Counted from the stretch's first letter, positions 7,137 to 17,184 are shown. The stretch: DNA of 64,000 nucleotides from Pseudoxanthomonas jiangsuensis (GCF_010093185.1 NZ_PDWL01000002.1:62001-126000); one strand, 5' to 3'. Program-made: numbers and translations. The notes: generated from the sequence alone by a model not told the origin.

Positions 7137-9995
7137 ATGACCGTATCCCGCAGGCCACGCACGGCCGCCCTGGTCCTGGCCATCACCGCATCGCTCGGCG
7201 CCGCCGCCTGGCTGCCGCAGGCCGTGGCCGCCCCGCGGGCGCCGGCCGCCGCCCAGGCGCTGATCCCCTACGAGGAATTCACCCTGCCCAACGGCCTGCG
7301 GGTGGTGGTGCACACCGACCGCAAGGCGCCGATCGTGGCGGTCAACATCTGGTACCACGTCGGCAGCAAGGACGAGCCCGGCGGCCGCAGCGGCTTCGCC
7401 CACCTGTTCGAGCACCTGATGTTCAACGGCTCGGAGAACCACCAGGGCGAGTATTTCGAGCCGTTCGAACTGGTGGGCGCCACCGACATGAACGGCACCA
7501 CCTGGCTCGACCGCACCAACTACTTCCAGAATGTACCGACCACCGCGCTGGACATGGCCCTGTGGATGGAATCGGACCGCATGGGCCACCTGCTCGGCGC
7601 GATCGACCAGAAGACCCTGGACGAGCAGCGCGGCGTGGTCCAGAACGAGAAGCGCCAGGGCGAGAACCAGCCCTACGGCCAGGCCGACGACGAGATCTAC
7701 CGCGCGCTGTACCCGAAGGGCCACCCGTACCACCACAGCACGATCGGCTCGATGAACGACCTCGACGCCGCCTCGCTGGAGGACGTCAAGCAGTGGTTCC
7801 GCGCCTGGTACGGCCCGAACAACGCGGTGCTGGTGCTGGCCGGCGACATCGACCTGGCCACCGCCAAGGAAAAGGTGGCGCGCTACTTCGGCGACATTCC
7901 CGCCGGCCCGACCCTGGAGCGGGTCCAGGCCGGCCCGGTCAAGCGCCAGGCTTCCCGCGCGACCATGACCGACAAGGTCCCGCAGGCGCGCATCTACCGC
8001 GCCTGGAGCGTGGCCGACTACGGCAACGCCGACCTCGACCGCCTGACCCTGCTCAGCCAGGTGCTGGGCGGCAGCAAGAGTTCGCGCCTGGACCGCCGGC
8101 TGGTGTTCGACGAGAAGCTGGTCGACAAGGTCAGCACTTACGTGCAGCCGTTCGAGCTGGCCTCCACCTTCTACGTCACCGCCGACGTCAAGCAGGGCGT
8201 GGACCCGGCCAAGGTCGAGGCGATCCTGGACGAGGAGATCGCCCGGCTGTTGGCCGAAGGCCCGACCGCGGCTGAACTCCAGCAGGCGCAGACCGTGATC
8301 AAGGCGCAGGTGGTGCGCGGGGTGGAGCGGATCGGCGGCTTCGGCGGCAAGGCCGACGCCTTGGCCGAGTGCGCGGTCTACACCGGCAACCCGGGCTGCT
8401 ACCGCGACAGCCTGGCCACGCTCGAGCGCGCGACCGCGTCCGAAGTGCAGCAGGCCGGCCGCAGCTGGCTGGGCAACGGTTCCCACACCCTGGTGGTGCT
8501 GCCGGGCGAGCGCACCGTGCTGGAGGAGGAGCCGTCGCCGACCCCGGCACCGTTCGTCCTGCCCAAGCCGGATCCGAAGTTCAAGGCGGCCAAGGCCACG
8601 GTCGACCGCAGCACCGGCGTGCCGATGCCCGACAGCTTCCCCGAGCTGAAATTCCCGGCGCTGGAGCGGGCCACCCTGGGCAACGGCACCCGGGTGATCC
8701 TGGCCCGCCGCGACGCGGTGCCGGTGGTGCAGTTCAGCTACGAGTTCAAGGGCGGTTTCGCCGCCGACCTGGGCCGCAAGCTGGGCACCTCCAGCTTCAC
8801 CATGTCGATGCTGGACGAGGGCGCCGGTGCGCTGGACGCGCTGGAGTTCGCCAATCGCGCCGAATCGCTGGGCGCGGCCCTGGGCGCCGGCGCCTCGCTG
8901 GACGGTGGCAACGCCTACCTGTCGGCGCTGAAGGAGAACCTGGACCCGTCGCTGGACCTGTTCGCCGACATGCTGCGCCAGCCGCGCTTCGAGCAGAAGG
9001 AGATCGACCGCGTCCGCGCGACCTGGATCGCCGGCATCGCCCAGGAGAAGGCGCGCCCGAACGGCGCCGCCCAGCGCGTGCTGCCGCCCCTGCTGTACGG
9101 CGCCGGCCATCCCTACGCGATCCCGTTCAGCGGCACCGGTACCGAGGCCTCGATCGCCTCGCTGACCCGCGACGACCTGGCCGCCTTCCACCGCCAGTGG
9201 GTGCGCCCGGACGACGCCACTCTGATCGTGGTCGGCGACACCACCCTGGCCGAGGTCGTGCCGCTGCTGGAGAAGCACTTCGGCGACTGGAAGGCCGAGG
9301 GCGAAGCCGCCGCCGCGGCGGCGATCCCGGCGGTGCAGCGGCCGGCCAAGCCGACCGTGTACCTGATCGACCAGCCCGGCGCGGTCCAGGCCACGATCCT
9401 GGCCGGCCAGGTGGTGCCTTCGACCAAGGACGCGCAGACGATCAAGTTCGACTTCGCCAACTCGGTGCTGGGCGGCGAGTTCTCCTCGCGCCTGAACATG
9501 AACCTGCGCGAGGACAAGCACTGGGCCTACGGCGCCTACAGCTTCGCCTCCGGCGCCCTCGGCCAGCGGCCGTGGATGGCCTTCGCCCCGGTCCAGATCG
9601 ACAAGACCGCCGAGTCGCTGGCCGAGCTGGACCGCGAGGTGCGTGAGTACGCCAGCGGCAAGACCCCGCCGACCGCGGCCGAGGTGGCCAAGATCCAGGC
9701 CACCGAGATCCGCAGCCTGCCCGGCGCCTACGAGACCGGGCGGGCGGTGATGGGCACCATCGGCGGCCTGGTCCGCTACGACCGTCCGGACGATTACGTG
9801 TTCCGGCGCAAGGCCGAGATCGAGTCGCTGACCGTGGACCAGGTGAAGCAGGCCGCGGCGACCCTGGACCCCGACAAGCTGGTCTGGGTGGTGGTGGGCG
9901 ACCTCAAGCAGGTCGAGCAGCCGGTGCGCGCGCTGGGCCTGGGGGAGGTCAAGGTGGTGGACGCCGACGGCAAGCCGGTGGCCGTGAAGAAGTGA
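7137..9995 (+). CDS. Secreted M16 family zinc metallopeptidase
   Basis: A 952-residue two-module insulinase/pitrilysin-type peptidase with a signal peptide (first about 31 residues). The N-terminal M16 module carries the inverted zinc motif HLFEH (H89, E92, H93) and the third ligand E171 in NEKRQ. The C-terminal half (from about residue 500) repeats the fold without the motif, as in the usual active/inactive pairing. Periplasmic peptide degradation is the expected role. An AAGGAG ribosome site lies seven bases before the ATG and a TAGGAT -10 box at 7101-7106. A second M16 gene of the same architecture lies at 19608-22382; the two are paralogous in layout but not adjacent. Confidence 0.92.
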   Translation: MTVSRRPRTAALVLAITASLGAAAWLPQAVAAPRAPAAAQALIPYEEFTLPNGLRVVVHTDRKAPIVAVNIWYHVGSKDEPGGRSGFAHLFEHLMFNGSENHQGEYFEPFELVGATDMNGTTWLDRTNYFQNVPTTALDMALWMESDRMGHLLGAIDQKTLDEQRGVVQNEKRQGENQPYGQADDEIYRALYPKGHPYHHSTIGSMNDLDAASLEDVKQWFRAWYGPNNAVLVLAGDIDLATAKEKVARYFGDIPAGPTLERVQAGPVKRQASRATMTDKVPQARIYRAWSVADYGNADLDRLTLLSQVLGGSKSSRLDRRLVFDEKLVDKVSTYVQPFELASTFYVTADVKQGVDPAKVEAILDEEIARLLAEGPTAAELQQAQTVIKAQVVRGVERIGGFGGKADALAECAVYTGNPGCYRDSLATLERATASEVQQAGRSWLGNGSHTLVVLPGERTVLEEEPSPTPAPFVLPKPDPKFKAAKATVDRSTGVPMPDSFPELKFPALERATLGNGTRVILARRDAVPVVQFSYEFKGGFAADLGRKLGTSSFTMSMLDEGAGALDALEFANRAESLGAALGAGASLDGGNAYLSALKENLDPSLDLFADMLRQPRFEQKEIDRVRATWIAGIAQEKARPNGAAQRVLPPLLYGAGHPYAIPFSGTGTEASIASLTRDDLAAFHRQWVRPDDATLIVVGDTTLAEVVPLLEKHFGDWKAEGEAAAAAAIPAVQRPAKPTVYLIDQPGAVQATILAGQVVPSTKDAQTIKFDFANSVLGGEFSSRLNMNLREDKHWAYGAYSFASGALGQRPWMAFAPVQIDKTAESLAELDREVREYASGKTPPTAAEVAKIQATEIRSLPGAYETGRAVMGTIGGLVRYDRPDDYVFRRKAEIESLTVDQVKQAAATLDPDKLVWVVVGDLKQVEQPVRALGLGEVKVVDADGKPVAVKK

Positions 9996-10065
9996 GCCAT
10001 GCGCGTGCGCCGGCCCCCGAGCCGGCGCATGCGTACCCGCTGCCCGCGTGCTTTACGCTTCTCCT

Positions 10066-10170
10066 GTAGGAGCCGGTCTTGCCGGCGACCGTGGAGGCGG
10101 ACGCATCAATGGCGCCCGGTTTCACGCAGACGCCTCCGCCATGGCGGTCGCCGGCAAGACCGGCTCCTAC
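10066..10170. repeat. REP/BIME-type inverted repeat with GTAG ends
   Basis: A 105-bp element starting GTAGGAGCCGGTCTTGCCGG and ending with its reverse complement (...CCGGCTCCTAC). A close copy lies at 59746-59849 (by eye five substitutions and one deletion) and a shortened copy at 44446-44480. GTAG-ended palindromes are typical of REP sequences moved by RAYT transposases in Stenotrophomonas and relatives. No RAYT gene is in this window. Confidence 0.85.
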
Positions 10171-10249
10171 AATGGCGCTTCGCTACGATGACGTTCATCC
10201 CACGGCCGGCAGCCTTGGCTCCGCCGACCGCCCACTCCGGACCCCGACC

Positions 10250-10570
10250 ATGACCCTGCGCCTCCCCGTCCTGCTCGTCCTCGCCCTGCCTCTGGCCGCC
10301 TGCACCTGGGTCCCGCTGAAGCCGGAGGCCAAGGCGGTGCGCGTGATCCCGGCCGGCGCGGCCCCGGCCGGCTGCACCCGGCTGGGCGAGATCGAAGTCT
10401 CGGTCAAGGACAGCGTGGCCTTCTACGAGCGCAACGCGGTCAAGGTCCGCGACGAGCTGGAAACCCTGGCCCGCAACGAGGGGCCGGGCCTGGGCGCCAA
10501 CGTCCTGCAGCCGCTGGGCGAGCCGGCCGGCGGCAGCCAGCGCTTCGCCGGCTGGCGCTGTTCTCCCTGA
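10250..10570 (+). CDS. DUF4156-type lipoprotein
   Basis: A 106-residue lipoprotein. The start at 10250 opens a short lipoprotein signal ending LPLAAC, with the lipidated cysteine at residue 18. After it comes CTWVPLKPEAKAVRVIP, the signature of the DUF4156 family (E. coli YjeI-like). The C-terminal half ends in GANVLQPL and a cysteine-containing W-R-C. The residue after the lipid cysteine is threonine, so outer-membrane sorting is expected. The gene stands alone, downstream of the REP element and 92 bases before oleA. Function of the family is unknown. Confidence 0.8.
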   Translation: MTLRLPVLLVLALPLAACTWVPLKPEAKAVRVIPAGAAPAGCTRLGEIEVSVKDSVAFYERNAVKVRDELETLARNEGPGLGANVLQPLGEPAGGSQRFAGWRCSP

Positions 10571-10662
10571 CCGCGTCCGCGCCGATCCGTACGTAAAGGT
10601 GCGGTGAAGGCGGCCAACCGGTAGAATCCTCGGTCCTTTCGCCCCACCGGCGCGGTCAAGCC

Positions 10663-11679
10663 ATGCTTTTCAAGAACGTCTCCATCGCGGGGCTGGCGCA
10701 CGTGGATGCGCCGCACACCCTGACCTCGCAGGAAATCAACGAGCGGCTGAAGCCGACCCTGGACCGCCTCGGCATCCGGGTCGACGTGCTGGGCGACATC
10801 GCCGGGATCCACGCCCGCCGCCTGTGGGACCACGACGTCCAGGCCTCGGACGTGGCCACCCTGGCCGCGCGCAAGGCCCTGGACGACGCCGGCGTCGGCG
10901 TGGACAAGGTCGGCCTGCTGGTCAACACCTCCGTCAGCCGCGACTACCTGGAGCCGTCCACCGCCTCGATCGTGTCCGGCAACCTGGGCGTGGGCGACGA
11001 GTGCATGACCTTCGATGTCGCCAACGCCTGCCTGGCCTTCATCAACGGCATGGACATCGCCGCGCGCATGCTCGAGCGCGGCGAGATCGACTACGCCCTG
11101 GTGGTGGACGGCGAGACCGCAAACCTGGTCTACGAGAAGACCCTGGAGCGGATGACCTCGCCGGACGTGACCGAGCAGCAGTTCCGCGACGAGATGGCCG
11201 CCCTGACCCTGGGCTGCGGCGCCGCCGCGATGGTCCTGGCCCGCCGCGAGCTGGTCCCGGACGCGCCGCGCTACAAGGGCGGGGTGACCCGCTCGGCCAC
11301 CGAGTTCAACCAGCTGTGCCGCGGCAACTTGGACCGCATGGTCACCGACACCCGGATGCTGCTGATCGAGGGCATCAAGCTGGCGACCAAGACCTTCGCC
11401 GCGGCCAAGGTCGCGCTGGGCTGGGCGGTGGAGGAGCTGGACCAGTTCGTGATCCACCAGGTCAGCCGCCCGCACACCCAGGCCTTCATCAAGTCGCTGG
11501 GCGTGGACCCGAAGAAGGTCATGACCATCTTCGGCGAGCACGGCAACATCGGCCCGGCCTCGGTGCCGATCGTGCTGAGCAAGCTCAAGGAGCTGGGCCG
11601 CCTGAAGAAGGGCGACCGGATCGCCCTGCTGGGCATCGGCTCGGGGCTGAACTGCTCGATGGCCGAGGTGGAGTGGTAG
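10663..11679 (+). CDS. oleA: OleA, head-to-head acyl-CoA condensing thiolase
   Basis: A 338-residue thiolase-fold enzyme of the KAS III type. Its key residues are Glu97, Cys123 (VANACLAF), His265 (VIHQVSRP) and Asn295 (EHGNIGPAS). These fall exactly 20 positions before Glu117, Cys143, His285 and Asn315 as I recall the numbering of the tagged Xanthomonas campestris OleA structure. OleA joins two fatty acyl-CoAs by a non-decarboxylative Claisen condensation to a 2-alkyl-3-ketoacid, the first step of long-chain olefin synthesis. oleB and oleCD follow within 5 kb. A TAGAAT -10 box (10622-10627) gives a leader of roughly 30 bases. Confidence 0.94.
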   Translation: MLFKNVSIAGLAHVDAPHTLTSQEINERLKPTLDRLGIRVDVLGDIAGIHARRLWDHDVQASDVATLAARKALDDAGVGVDKVGLLVNTSVSRDYLEPSTASIVSGNLGVGDECMTFDVANACLAFINGMDIAARMLERGEIDYALVVDGETANLVYEKTLERMTSPDVTEQQFRDEMAALTLGCGAAAMVLARRELVPDAPRYKGGVTRSATEFNQLCRGNLDRMVTDTRMLLIEGIKLATKTFAAAKVALGWAVEELDQFVIHQVSRPHTQAFIKSLGVDPKKVMTIFGEHGNIGPASVPIVLSKLKELGRLKKGDRIALLGIGSGLNCSMAEVEW

Positions 11680-11694
11680 CAGGGCGTCCCTGCC

Positions 11695-12426
11695 TCACTC
11701 CACCCCGCAGCACTTCTTGTACTTCTTCCCGCTGCCGCAGGAGCACGGATCGTTGCGGCCGGGGACGTCCTCGCGGCGGATCGGTTCGCGCGGGGTCAGC
11801 GCATGCACGCGGTGGTGGTTGAGGTCAGCCAGCATCGAGGGCAGCTCGACGACGATCGCCAGGCGCTCGCGATAGCCGACGGGCGTGGCCGGCGCGTCCG
11901 GGTCCTCGGGGTCGATCGCCTCGCCGCTGGCCAGGCGGTCGAGCTGGTCGAAGATCTCCTCGATCCAGTCGTGCTCGTCCAGCCACTGGTCCCATTCCTG
12001 CTCGCGCAGCATCACCGCGGTGAAGAAGCCCAGCGCCCAGTCGCGGCCGACGTCGAGTTCGTCCTCGTGCAACGCCTGCTCGCCGGTCAACTCCGGATCC
12101 TCGGGTAGCCACAGCAGCGGGGCCAGGTGGTCGGGCAGGGTGTCGCCGTCGTGGCGCGCACGCGCGGCGCACATGTTCCAGTGGCCCGTCAGCAACTGCT
12201 GGACCTGGGCGGCCTCCTCCTCGCTGTCCCAGCGCGGCGGCTGGCCGCCCCAGACCCGCGGCTGCCATTCGCCGAGCGGTATTTCCGAGGGCGCCACCAC
12301 CAGGGCCGAGAGGAAGCCGTCCAGCGCTTCCAGGTTGAGGCCCTTGAACGGCACGGCGCGCTGTTCGAGCAGTCCGGACAGGCGCTCGATCTGGGTGTCG
12401 TCTAGATAGGGCAGGGGCGTGGTCAT
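11695..12426 (-). CDS. UPF0149 (YecA/YgfB-like) protein with C-terminal SEC-C motif
   Basis: A 243-residue protein with two parts. Residues 1-190 resemble the helical UPF0149 (YgfB/YecA) family ([34 protein letters not shown]). The last 25 residues are a SEC-C zinc-binding tail, [18 protein letters not shown], as in SecA and YecA. The tail probably binds zinc and may contact ribosomes or SecA-type partners. It is convergent with oleA (15 bases apart) and its promoter region overlaps the oleB leader side, so it breaks up the ole cluster without an evident link to olefin chemistry. Confidence 0.88.
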   Translation of the reverse strand: MTTPLPYLDDTQIERLSGLLEQRAVPFKGLNLEALDGFLSALVVAPSEIPLGEWQPRVWGGQPPRWDSEEEAAQVQQLLTGHWNMCAARARHDGDTLPDHLAPLLWLPEDPELTGEQALHEDELDVGRDWALGFFTAVMLREQEWDQWLDEHDWIEEIFDQLDRLASGEAIDPEDPDAPATPVGYRERLAIVVELPSMLADLNHHRVHALTPREPIRREDVPGRNDPCSCGSGKKYKKCCGVE

Positions 12427-12528
12427 GGCAGCGAGGCGGTGGGGCGGGCGTGCATGGTAGTCGCTGGCGTGGCCGACGGGGGCGCCGCAGCGCCTGCCGC
12501 CGTGGGCCGGCCGCCGTCTGCGCTGGCC

Positions 12529-12534
12529 TACAAT
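12529..12534 (+). promoter_or_regulatory. -10 box of the oleB promoter
   Basis: TACAAT lies 29 bases before the GTG start of oleB. A small inverted repeat (GCGCGG...CCGCGC, 12535-12540 with 12544-12549) follows in the presumed leader. It gives oleB its own promoter, which is needed because a minus-strand gene separates it from oleA. Confidence 0.4.
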
Positions 12535-12563
12535 GCGCGGTTTCCGCGCGAAGCTCCCCGACC

Positions 12564-13481
12564 GTGTCCCAGTTTCCCGGCTACCCCACCCAGCCCCGGC
12601 GCTTCGAAGTCCGCCCCGGCATCGCCATGTCCTATCTGGACGAGGGCCCGCGCGACGGCGAGGTGGTGGTCGCCTTGCACGGAAATCCGTCGTGGAGCTA
12701 CTACTGGCGCACGCTGGTGGCGGGGCTTTCGGACAGGTACCGGGTGATCGTGCCCGACCACGTCGGCATGGGCCTGTCGGACAAGCCCGACGACCGCCCG
12801 ACCGCCGCGCCGCGCTACGACTACACCCTGCAGTCGCGGGTCGACGACCTGGAAGCGCTGCTGCGCCACGCCGGCGTCGACGACGCCACCCCGGTGACCC
12901 TGGCGGTGCACGACTGGGGCGGGATGATCGGCTTCGGCTGGGCGCTGGCGCACGCGGCGCAGCTGAAGCGGCTGGTGATCCTCAACACCGCCGCGTTCCC
13001 GATGCCGGCGGCCAAGGCGATGCCCTGGCAGATCGCGCTGGGCCGGGACTATTTCGTCGGCGAGGTGGTGATCCGCGCGTTCAACGCGTTCTCGGCCGGG
13101 GCCTCGTGGCTGGGCGTGGAGCGCAGGATGCCGGCGGACGTGCGCCGCGCCTACGTGGCCCCGTACGACTCGTGGAAGAACCGGATCTCCACCATCCGCT
13201 TCATGCAGGACATCCCTTTGTCGCCGAAGGACGCGGCCTGGCCGTTGCTGGAGGCGGCGGGCAAGGCCTTGCCGTCGTTCGCCGACCGGCCGGCGTTCAT
13301 CGGCTGGGGGCTGAAGGACTTCGTGTTCGACCGCCATTTCCTCGAGCGCTTCCGCGCCGACCTGCCGCAGGCGCAGGTGCATGCGTTCGAGGACGCTGGC
13401 CACTACGTGCTCGAGGACAAACACGAGGTGCTGGTGCCGGCGATCCGCGCGTTCCTGGACGCGCATCCGCTGCAGGACTGA
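12564..13481 (+). CDS. oleB: OleB, beta-lactone decarboxylase (alpha/beta hydrolase)
   Basis: A 305-residue alpha/beta-hydrolase of the haloalkane-dehalogenase-like branch. The GTG start at 12564 gives the expected length; the frame is open further upstream but the added residues look like non-coding translation. [11 protein letters not shown] (residues 39-49) forms the oxyanion region. Asp117 in [10 protein letters not shown] is the nucleophile, and the histidine in [10 protein letters not shown] near the C-terminus completes the catalytic pair. OleB removes CO2 from the beta-lactone made by OleC to give the olefin. It is convergent with a YkgJ-type gene, seven bases away. Confidence 0.9.
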   Translation: MSQFPGYPTQPRRFEVRPGIAMSYLDEGPRDGEVVVALHGNPSWSYYWRTLVAGLSDRYRVIVPDHVGMGLSDKPDDRPTAAPRYDYTLQSRVDDLEALLRHAGVDDATPVTLAVHDWGGMIGFGWALAHAAQLKRLVILNTAAFPMPAAKAMPWQIALGRDYFVGEVVIRAFNAFSAGASWLGVERRMPADVRRAYVAPYDSWKNRISTIRFMQDIPLSPKDAAWPLLEAAGKALPSFADRPAFIGWGLKDFVFDRHFLERFRADLPQAQVHAFEDAGHYVLEDKHEVLVPAIRAFLDAHPLQD

Positions 13482-13488
13482 TCCCGCC

Positions 13489-13917
13489 TCACGCCGCGAT
13501 CGGCGTCACCGGCGGCGAGGACGGGCTGTTGCCGTTGTCGTCGGGATGGCCGTCGTCGTTGCCGGCGTCGTCGCGCCAGCGCCAGTCGGCCGGGCCCAGC
13601 GCCGGCAGGCCGTGGGCCTCGCGCGCGCGGTCGCACTGCGAGCTGGCCACGCCGTACTCCCAGGACGCGTCCACCTCGCGGCAGACCGAGGGCCGGCTGG
13701 GATGGATGCTGCAGCGCGAGTACACCCCGATCTCCGCATCCAGGGCCACGCAGCGGATCGGCGGGGCGTAGGTGCCGCGCATGCACAGCCGGTGCGCGTC
13801 CAGGCGCTCGGTCAGCGCCGCCGGCACGCCGCCTTCGGTGGATTCGTCCGACTCCATCCAGTGGAAGGCGACGCGGTACTGCGTGCAGCAGGCGCCGCAG
13901 GTCAGGCAGGGATGCAT
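13489..13917 (-). CDS. YkgJ-family cysteine cluster protein
   Basis: A 142-residue protein whose start at 13917 puts the family hallmark at the N-terminus: MHPCLTCGACC, with Cys4, Cys7, Cys10 and Cys11. Further cysteines follow (RLCMRGTY, IRCVAL, SRCSIHPSRPSVC), matching the zinc/iron-binding YkgJ cluster family. The C-terminal 40 residues are acidic, Asp/Asn-rich and probably disordered. Metal binding is inferred from the cysteine pattern; the physiological role is unknown. It sits between oleB and oleC on the opposite strand and therefore separates their transcription. Confidence 0.85.
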   Translation of the reverse strand: MHPCLTCGACCTQYRVAFHWMESDESTEGGVPAALTERLDAHRLCMRGTYAPPIRCVALDAEIGVYSRCSIHPSRPSVCREVDASWEYGVASSQCDRAREAHGLPALGPADWRWRDDAGNDDGHPDDNGNSPSSPPVTPIAA

Positions 13918-14059
13918 GGCGGGGCCGGCCCGTGGTGGCGGCGGGGAGCGGTGCGGGCCGCCATTTTTTTCCGGCCGCGGGCGCCACGCAAGGGGCAGGC
14001 AGGGGCTCGCCTCCGCCATGCCGCGGAGCCCGGACGGCCCGCGGCATCCGGCCGCGGGC

Positions 14060-14071
14060 GATAATCCCCGG
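14060..14071 (+). promoter_or_regulatory. -10 box of a probable leaderless oleCD promoter
   Basis: GATAAT (14060-14065) is followed by six bases and the oleC ATG. No Shine-Dalgarno fits between, so the oleCD transcript probably begins at the start codon. Confidence 0.5.
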
Positions 14072-15739
14072 ATGACCGAACCCTGCAACATCGCCGCCGC
14101 GCTGCCGCGGCTGGCGGCCGAACGCCCGCGCCAGGCGGCGATCCGCTGCCCCGGCCGGCGCGCGCCCGGCGGCGGCCTGGCCCGCTACGACGTGGTCCTG
14201 GACTACCGCAGCCTGGATGCGCGCAGCGACGCGATCGCCGCCGGCCTGGCCGCCTACGGCATCGGCCGCGGCACCCGCACCGTGGTGATGGTGCGGCCGT
14301 CGCCGGAGTTCTTCCTGCTGATGTTCGCCCTGTTCAAGGCCGGCGCGGTGCCGGTGCTGGTCGATCCGGGAATCGACCGGCGCGCGCTGAAGCAGTGCCT
14401 GGACGAGGCCCGGGCCGAGGCCTTCATCGGCATCCCGCTGGCGCACGTGGCGCGCCGGCTGCTGGGCTGGGCGCGTTCTGCCACGAGGCTGGTCACGGTC
14501 GGCCGCCGTCTCGGCTGGGGCGGGACCACCCTGTCCACGGTCGAGCGCGCCGGGGCCGGCACCGGGCCGCAGCTGGCCACCACCGCGCCGGACGAGGTGG
14601 CCGCGATCCTGTTCACCAGCGGCTCGACCGGGGTGCCCAAGGGCGTGGTCTACCGCCACCGCCATTTCCTCGCCCAGATCGAGATGATGCGGCGGGCCTT
14701 CGGGATCGAGCCGGGCGGAGTGGACCTGCCGACCTTCCCGCCGTTCGCGCTGTTCGATCCGGCCCTGGGCCTGACCTCGGTGATCCCGGACATGGACCCG
14801 ACCCGGCCGGCGCAGGCCGATCCGCGCCGCCTGCACGACGCGGTCTGGCGCTTCGGCGCGACCCAGCTGTTCGGCTCGCCGGCGCTGATGCGTGTGCTCG
14901 CCGACCATGGCCGGCCTTTGCCCACCCTGCGCCGGGTGACCTCGGCTGGGGCGCCGGTGCCGCCGGAGGTGGTCGAGCGGATCGTCGCCCTGCTGCCGGA
15001 GGACGCCCAGTTCTGGACGCCCTACGGCGCCACCGAATGCCTGCCGGTGGCGGTGATCGAAGGCCGCGAGCTGCAGGCCACCCGCGCCGCGACCGAGGCC
15101 GGCGCCGGCACCTGCGTCGGCCGCCCGGTGGCGCCGAACCAGGTGCGGATCATCGCCATCGACGATGGCGCCATCGCCGACTGGAGCGGCGTGCGCGAGC
15201 TGGCGCCCGGCGAGGTGGGCGAGATCACCGTGGCCGGGCCCACCGCCACCGACAGCTACTTCAATCGCGAGGCCGCCACCGCCGCGGCCAAGATCCGCGA
15301 GCGCCTGGGCGATGGCGAAGAACGCGTCGTCCACCGCATGGGCGACGTCGGCTACTTCGATCCGGAAGGCCGGCTGTGGTTCTGCGGGCGCAAGACCCAG
15401 CGGGTGGAGACGGCCGACGGCCCCTTGCATACCGAGCAGGTCGAGCCGGTGTTCAACGTCCATCCTCAGGTGCGGCGCACCGCCCTGGTCGGGGTCGGCG
15501 CGGCGGGCACGCAGCGGCCGGTGCTGTGCGTGGAACTGGCCGCCGGGGCGCCCGCCGGCGAGTTCGCGCGGATCGAGGCCGAGCTGCGTGAACTCGGCGC
15601 GCGCCATCCGCACACCGCGCGGATCGAGCGTTTCCTGCGCCATCCGGGCTTCCCGGTGGACATTCGCCACAACGCCAAGATCGGCCGCGAGAAGCTCGCG
15701 CAATGGGCCGCGGCGCGCATCGCAGGAGGCAAGCCATGA
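14072..15739 (+). CDS. oleC: OleC, beta-lactone synthetase (AMP-binding)
   Basis: A 555-residue member of the acyl-CoA synthetase/luciferase superfamily. The ATP-binding loop [11 protein letters not shown] spans residues 181-191, followed by [12 protein letters not shown] (the adenylate-binding motif) and, near the C-terminus, the hinge [17 protein letters not shown]. The C-terminal lysine region is [10 protein letters not shown]. In the ole pathway this enzyme adenylates the 2-alkyl-3-hydroxyacid and closes it to a beta-lactone instead of making a CoA ester. The start is fixed by the ATG six bases after a -10 box; the frame is open upstream, but codons there look non-coding. Its stop overlaps the oleD start (ATGA). 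Confidence 0.93.
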   Translation: MTEPCNIAAALPRLAAERPRQAAIRCPGRRAPGGGLARYDVVLDYRSLDARSDAIAAGLAAYGIGRGTRTVVMVRPSPEFFLLMFALFKAGAVPVLVDPGIDRRALKQCLDEARAEAFIGIPLAHVARRLLGWARSATRLVTVGRRLGWGGTTLSTVERAGAGTGPQLATTAPDEVAAILFTSGSTGVPKGVVYRHRHFLAQIEMMRRAFGIEPGGVDLPTFPPFALFDPALGLTSVIPDMDPTRPAQADPRRLHDAVWRFGATQLFGSPALMRVLADHGRPLPTLRRVTSAGAPVPPEVVERIVALLPEDAQFWTPYGATECLPVAVIEGRELQATRAATEAGAGTCVGRPVAPNQVRIIAIDDGAIADWSGVRELAPGEVGEITVAGPTATDSYFNREAATAAAKIRERLGDGEERVVHRMGDVGYFDPEGRLWFCGRKTQRVETADGPLHTEQVEPVFNVHPQVRRTALVGVGAAGTQRPVLCVELAAGAPAGEFARIEAELRELGARHPHTARIERFLRHPGFPVDIRHNAKIGREKLAQWAAARIAGGKP

Positions 15740-16722
15740 GGATCCTGGTCACCGGCGGCGGCGGCTTCCTCGGCCTGGCCCTGTGCCGCGGCCTGCGCGA
15801 ACGCGGCCACGAGGTGGTGAGCTTCCAGCGCAGCCATTCGCCGCCGCTGGCCGCCCTGGGCGTGGGCCAGGTGCGCGGCGACCTGGCCGATGCGAACGCG
15901 GTCCTGCACGCGGCCAACGGCGTGGACGCGGTGTTCCACAACGCCGCCAAGGCCGGCGCCTGGGGCAGCTACGACAGCTACCACCAGGCCAACGTGGTCG
16001 GTACCCGCAACGTGCTCGCCGCCTGCCGCGCGCATGGCATCGGCCGCCTGGTTTATACCTCCACGCCCAGCGTCACCCACCGCGCCACCCATCCGGTCGA
16101 GGGCCTGGGCGCGGACGAGGTGCCTTACGGCGAGGATTTCCAGGCGCCCTACGCCGCGACCAAGGCGATCGCCGAGCAGGAAGCGCTGGCGGCCAACGAC
16201 GCCACCCTGGCGGTGGTGGCCCTGCGTCCGCGGCTGATCTGGGGCCCCGGCGACAGCAACATCCTGCCGCGCCTGGTCGAGCGCTCGCGCGCCGGGCGGC
16301 TGCGCATCGTCGGTTCCGGCGACAACCGGGTCGACACCACCTACATCGACAACGCCGCCCAGGCGCACTTCGATGCGTTCGAACACCTGCGGCCCGGCGC
16401 GGCCTGCGCCGGCAAGGCCTATTTCATCTCCAATGGCGAGCCCCTGCCGATCCGCGAGGTACTCAATCGCCTGCTGGCGGCGGCGGGCGCACCGCCGGTG
16501 ACCCAATCCATTTCCTTCAAGGCCGCCTACCGCATCGGCGCGGTGTGCGAACGGCTGTGGCCCCTGCTGCGCCTGCGCGGCGAGCCGCCGATGACCCGCT
16601 TCCTGGCCGAGCAGCTGAGCACCGCCCACTGGTACAGCATGGAACCTGCGCGGCGCGACTTCGGCTACGTGCCGGCGGTGTCGTTCGAGGAAGGGTTGCG
16701 ACGGCTGGCAGCCTCGCTGTAA
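15736..16722 (+). CDS. oleD: OleD, 2-alkyl-3-ketoacid reductase
   Basis: A 328-residue extended short-chain dehydrogenase. The nucleotide-binding GGGGFLG (residues 7-13) starts the Rossmann fold and the catalytic pair is Tyr139 and Lys143 (YAATK), with a serine/threonine in [10 protein letters not shown]. OleD reduces the beta-keto acid made by OleA with NADPH, giving the substrate of OleC. The ATG at 15736 overlaps the oleC stop by four bases and has GGAGG upstream, so translation is coupled. The protein resembles 3-beta-hydroxysteroid dehydrogenase-like family members in architecture; context settles the assignment. Confidence 0.92.
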   Translation: MRILVTGGGGFLGLALCRGLRERGHEVVSFQRSHSPPLAALGVGQVRGDLADANAVLHAANGVDAVFHNAAKAGAWGSYDSYHQANVVGTRNVLAACRAHGIGRLVYTSTPSVTHRATHPVEGLGADEVPYGEDFQAPYAATKAIAEQEALAANDATLAVVALRPRLIWGPGDSNILPRLVERSRAGRLRIVGSGDNRVDTTYIDNAAQAHFDAFEHLRPGAACAGKAYFISNGEPLPIREVLNRLLAAAGAPPVTQSISFKAAYRIGAVCERLWPLLRLRGEPPMTRFLAEQLSTAHWYSMEPARRDFGYVPAVSFEEGLRRLAASL

Positions 16723-16891
16723 CGCGAGGAGCGAACACAAGGGCGCGGCGCCGGCCCGGTCCGCCGCGGCCCTGCCGCTGGCAGCCGATCGTTCATGCCG
16801 CCACCACGCCGCCGTCACCCGGCCACCACCGCGGCTGTCCCAACATGCGCCCAACGCCGGACCAGCGGCGCACCACAGGGATGAAACCACC

Positions 16892-17050
16892 ATGCTCCAT
16901 TACGCCGTCGTCTTCTTCGTCATCGCCGTCATCGCCGCCTTGCTGGGTTTCAGCGGCATCGCCGGCGCGGCCACCAACATCGCCTGGATCCTGTTCGTCG
17001 TGTTCCTGATCCTGGGCGCGATCTCGCTGCTGCGCGGCCGGCGCGTCTAG
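16892..17050 (+). CDS. DUF1328 small membrane peptide
   Basis: A 52-residue protein beginning [20 protein letters not shown], with two closely spaced hydrophobic helices (residues 4-20 and about 28-46) and a short basic tail [20 protein letters not shown] between them is the recognisable DUF1328 (YtjA-like) signature. An inner-membrane location is expected. These peptides are widespread and often stress-induced in proteobacteria; their role is unknown. It follows oleD by 169 bases, in which I see no clear promoter, and is followed by a strong terminator. Confidence 0.85.
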   Translation: MLHYAVVFFVIAVIAALLGFSGIAGAATNIAWILFVVFLILGAISLLRGRRV

Positions 17051-17184
17051 CGCACTGAACCCCCCGCTCCACCCGGGCATGCCGCCCGGGGAATGGCGGA
17101 TTCGAATCTCCAGGTTCGAAGCTGACTGGAATGCACCACCGCTCCGCCGTGGATGCACCGGCGGGGCGGTGGCAGGGAGGCAAC

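Noticed and set aside
7100..9521. Upstream extension of the minus-strand SDR frame across the M16 peptidase gene
   Set aside because: The extension is antisense to a well-supported M16 gene and has no family features; the SDR fold begins at 7043.
10079..10249. Longer N-terminus for the DUF4156 lipoprotein
   Set aside because: The extension runs through the REP element; the lipoprotein signal starts at 10250.
12450..12563. Longer oleB starting at an ATG at 12450
   Set aside because: The added residues are Arg/Gly-rich and non-conserved, and the TACAAT promoter box lies inside this stretch.
17090..17130. GGATTCGAATC and GGTTCGAA words resembling a tRNA T-arm
   Set aside because: No acceptor stem, anticodon arm or CCA end can be arranged around them; the matches are short palindromes.
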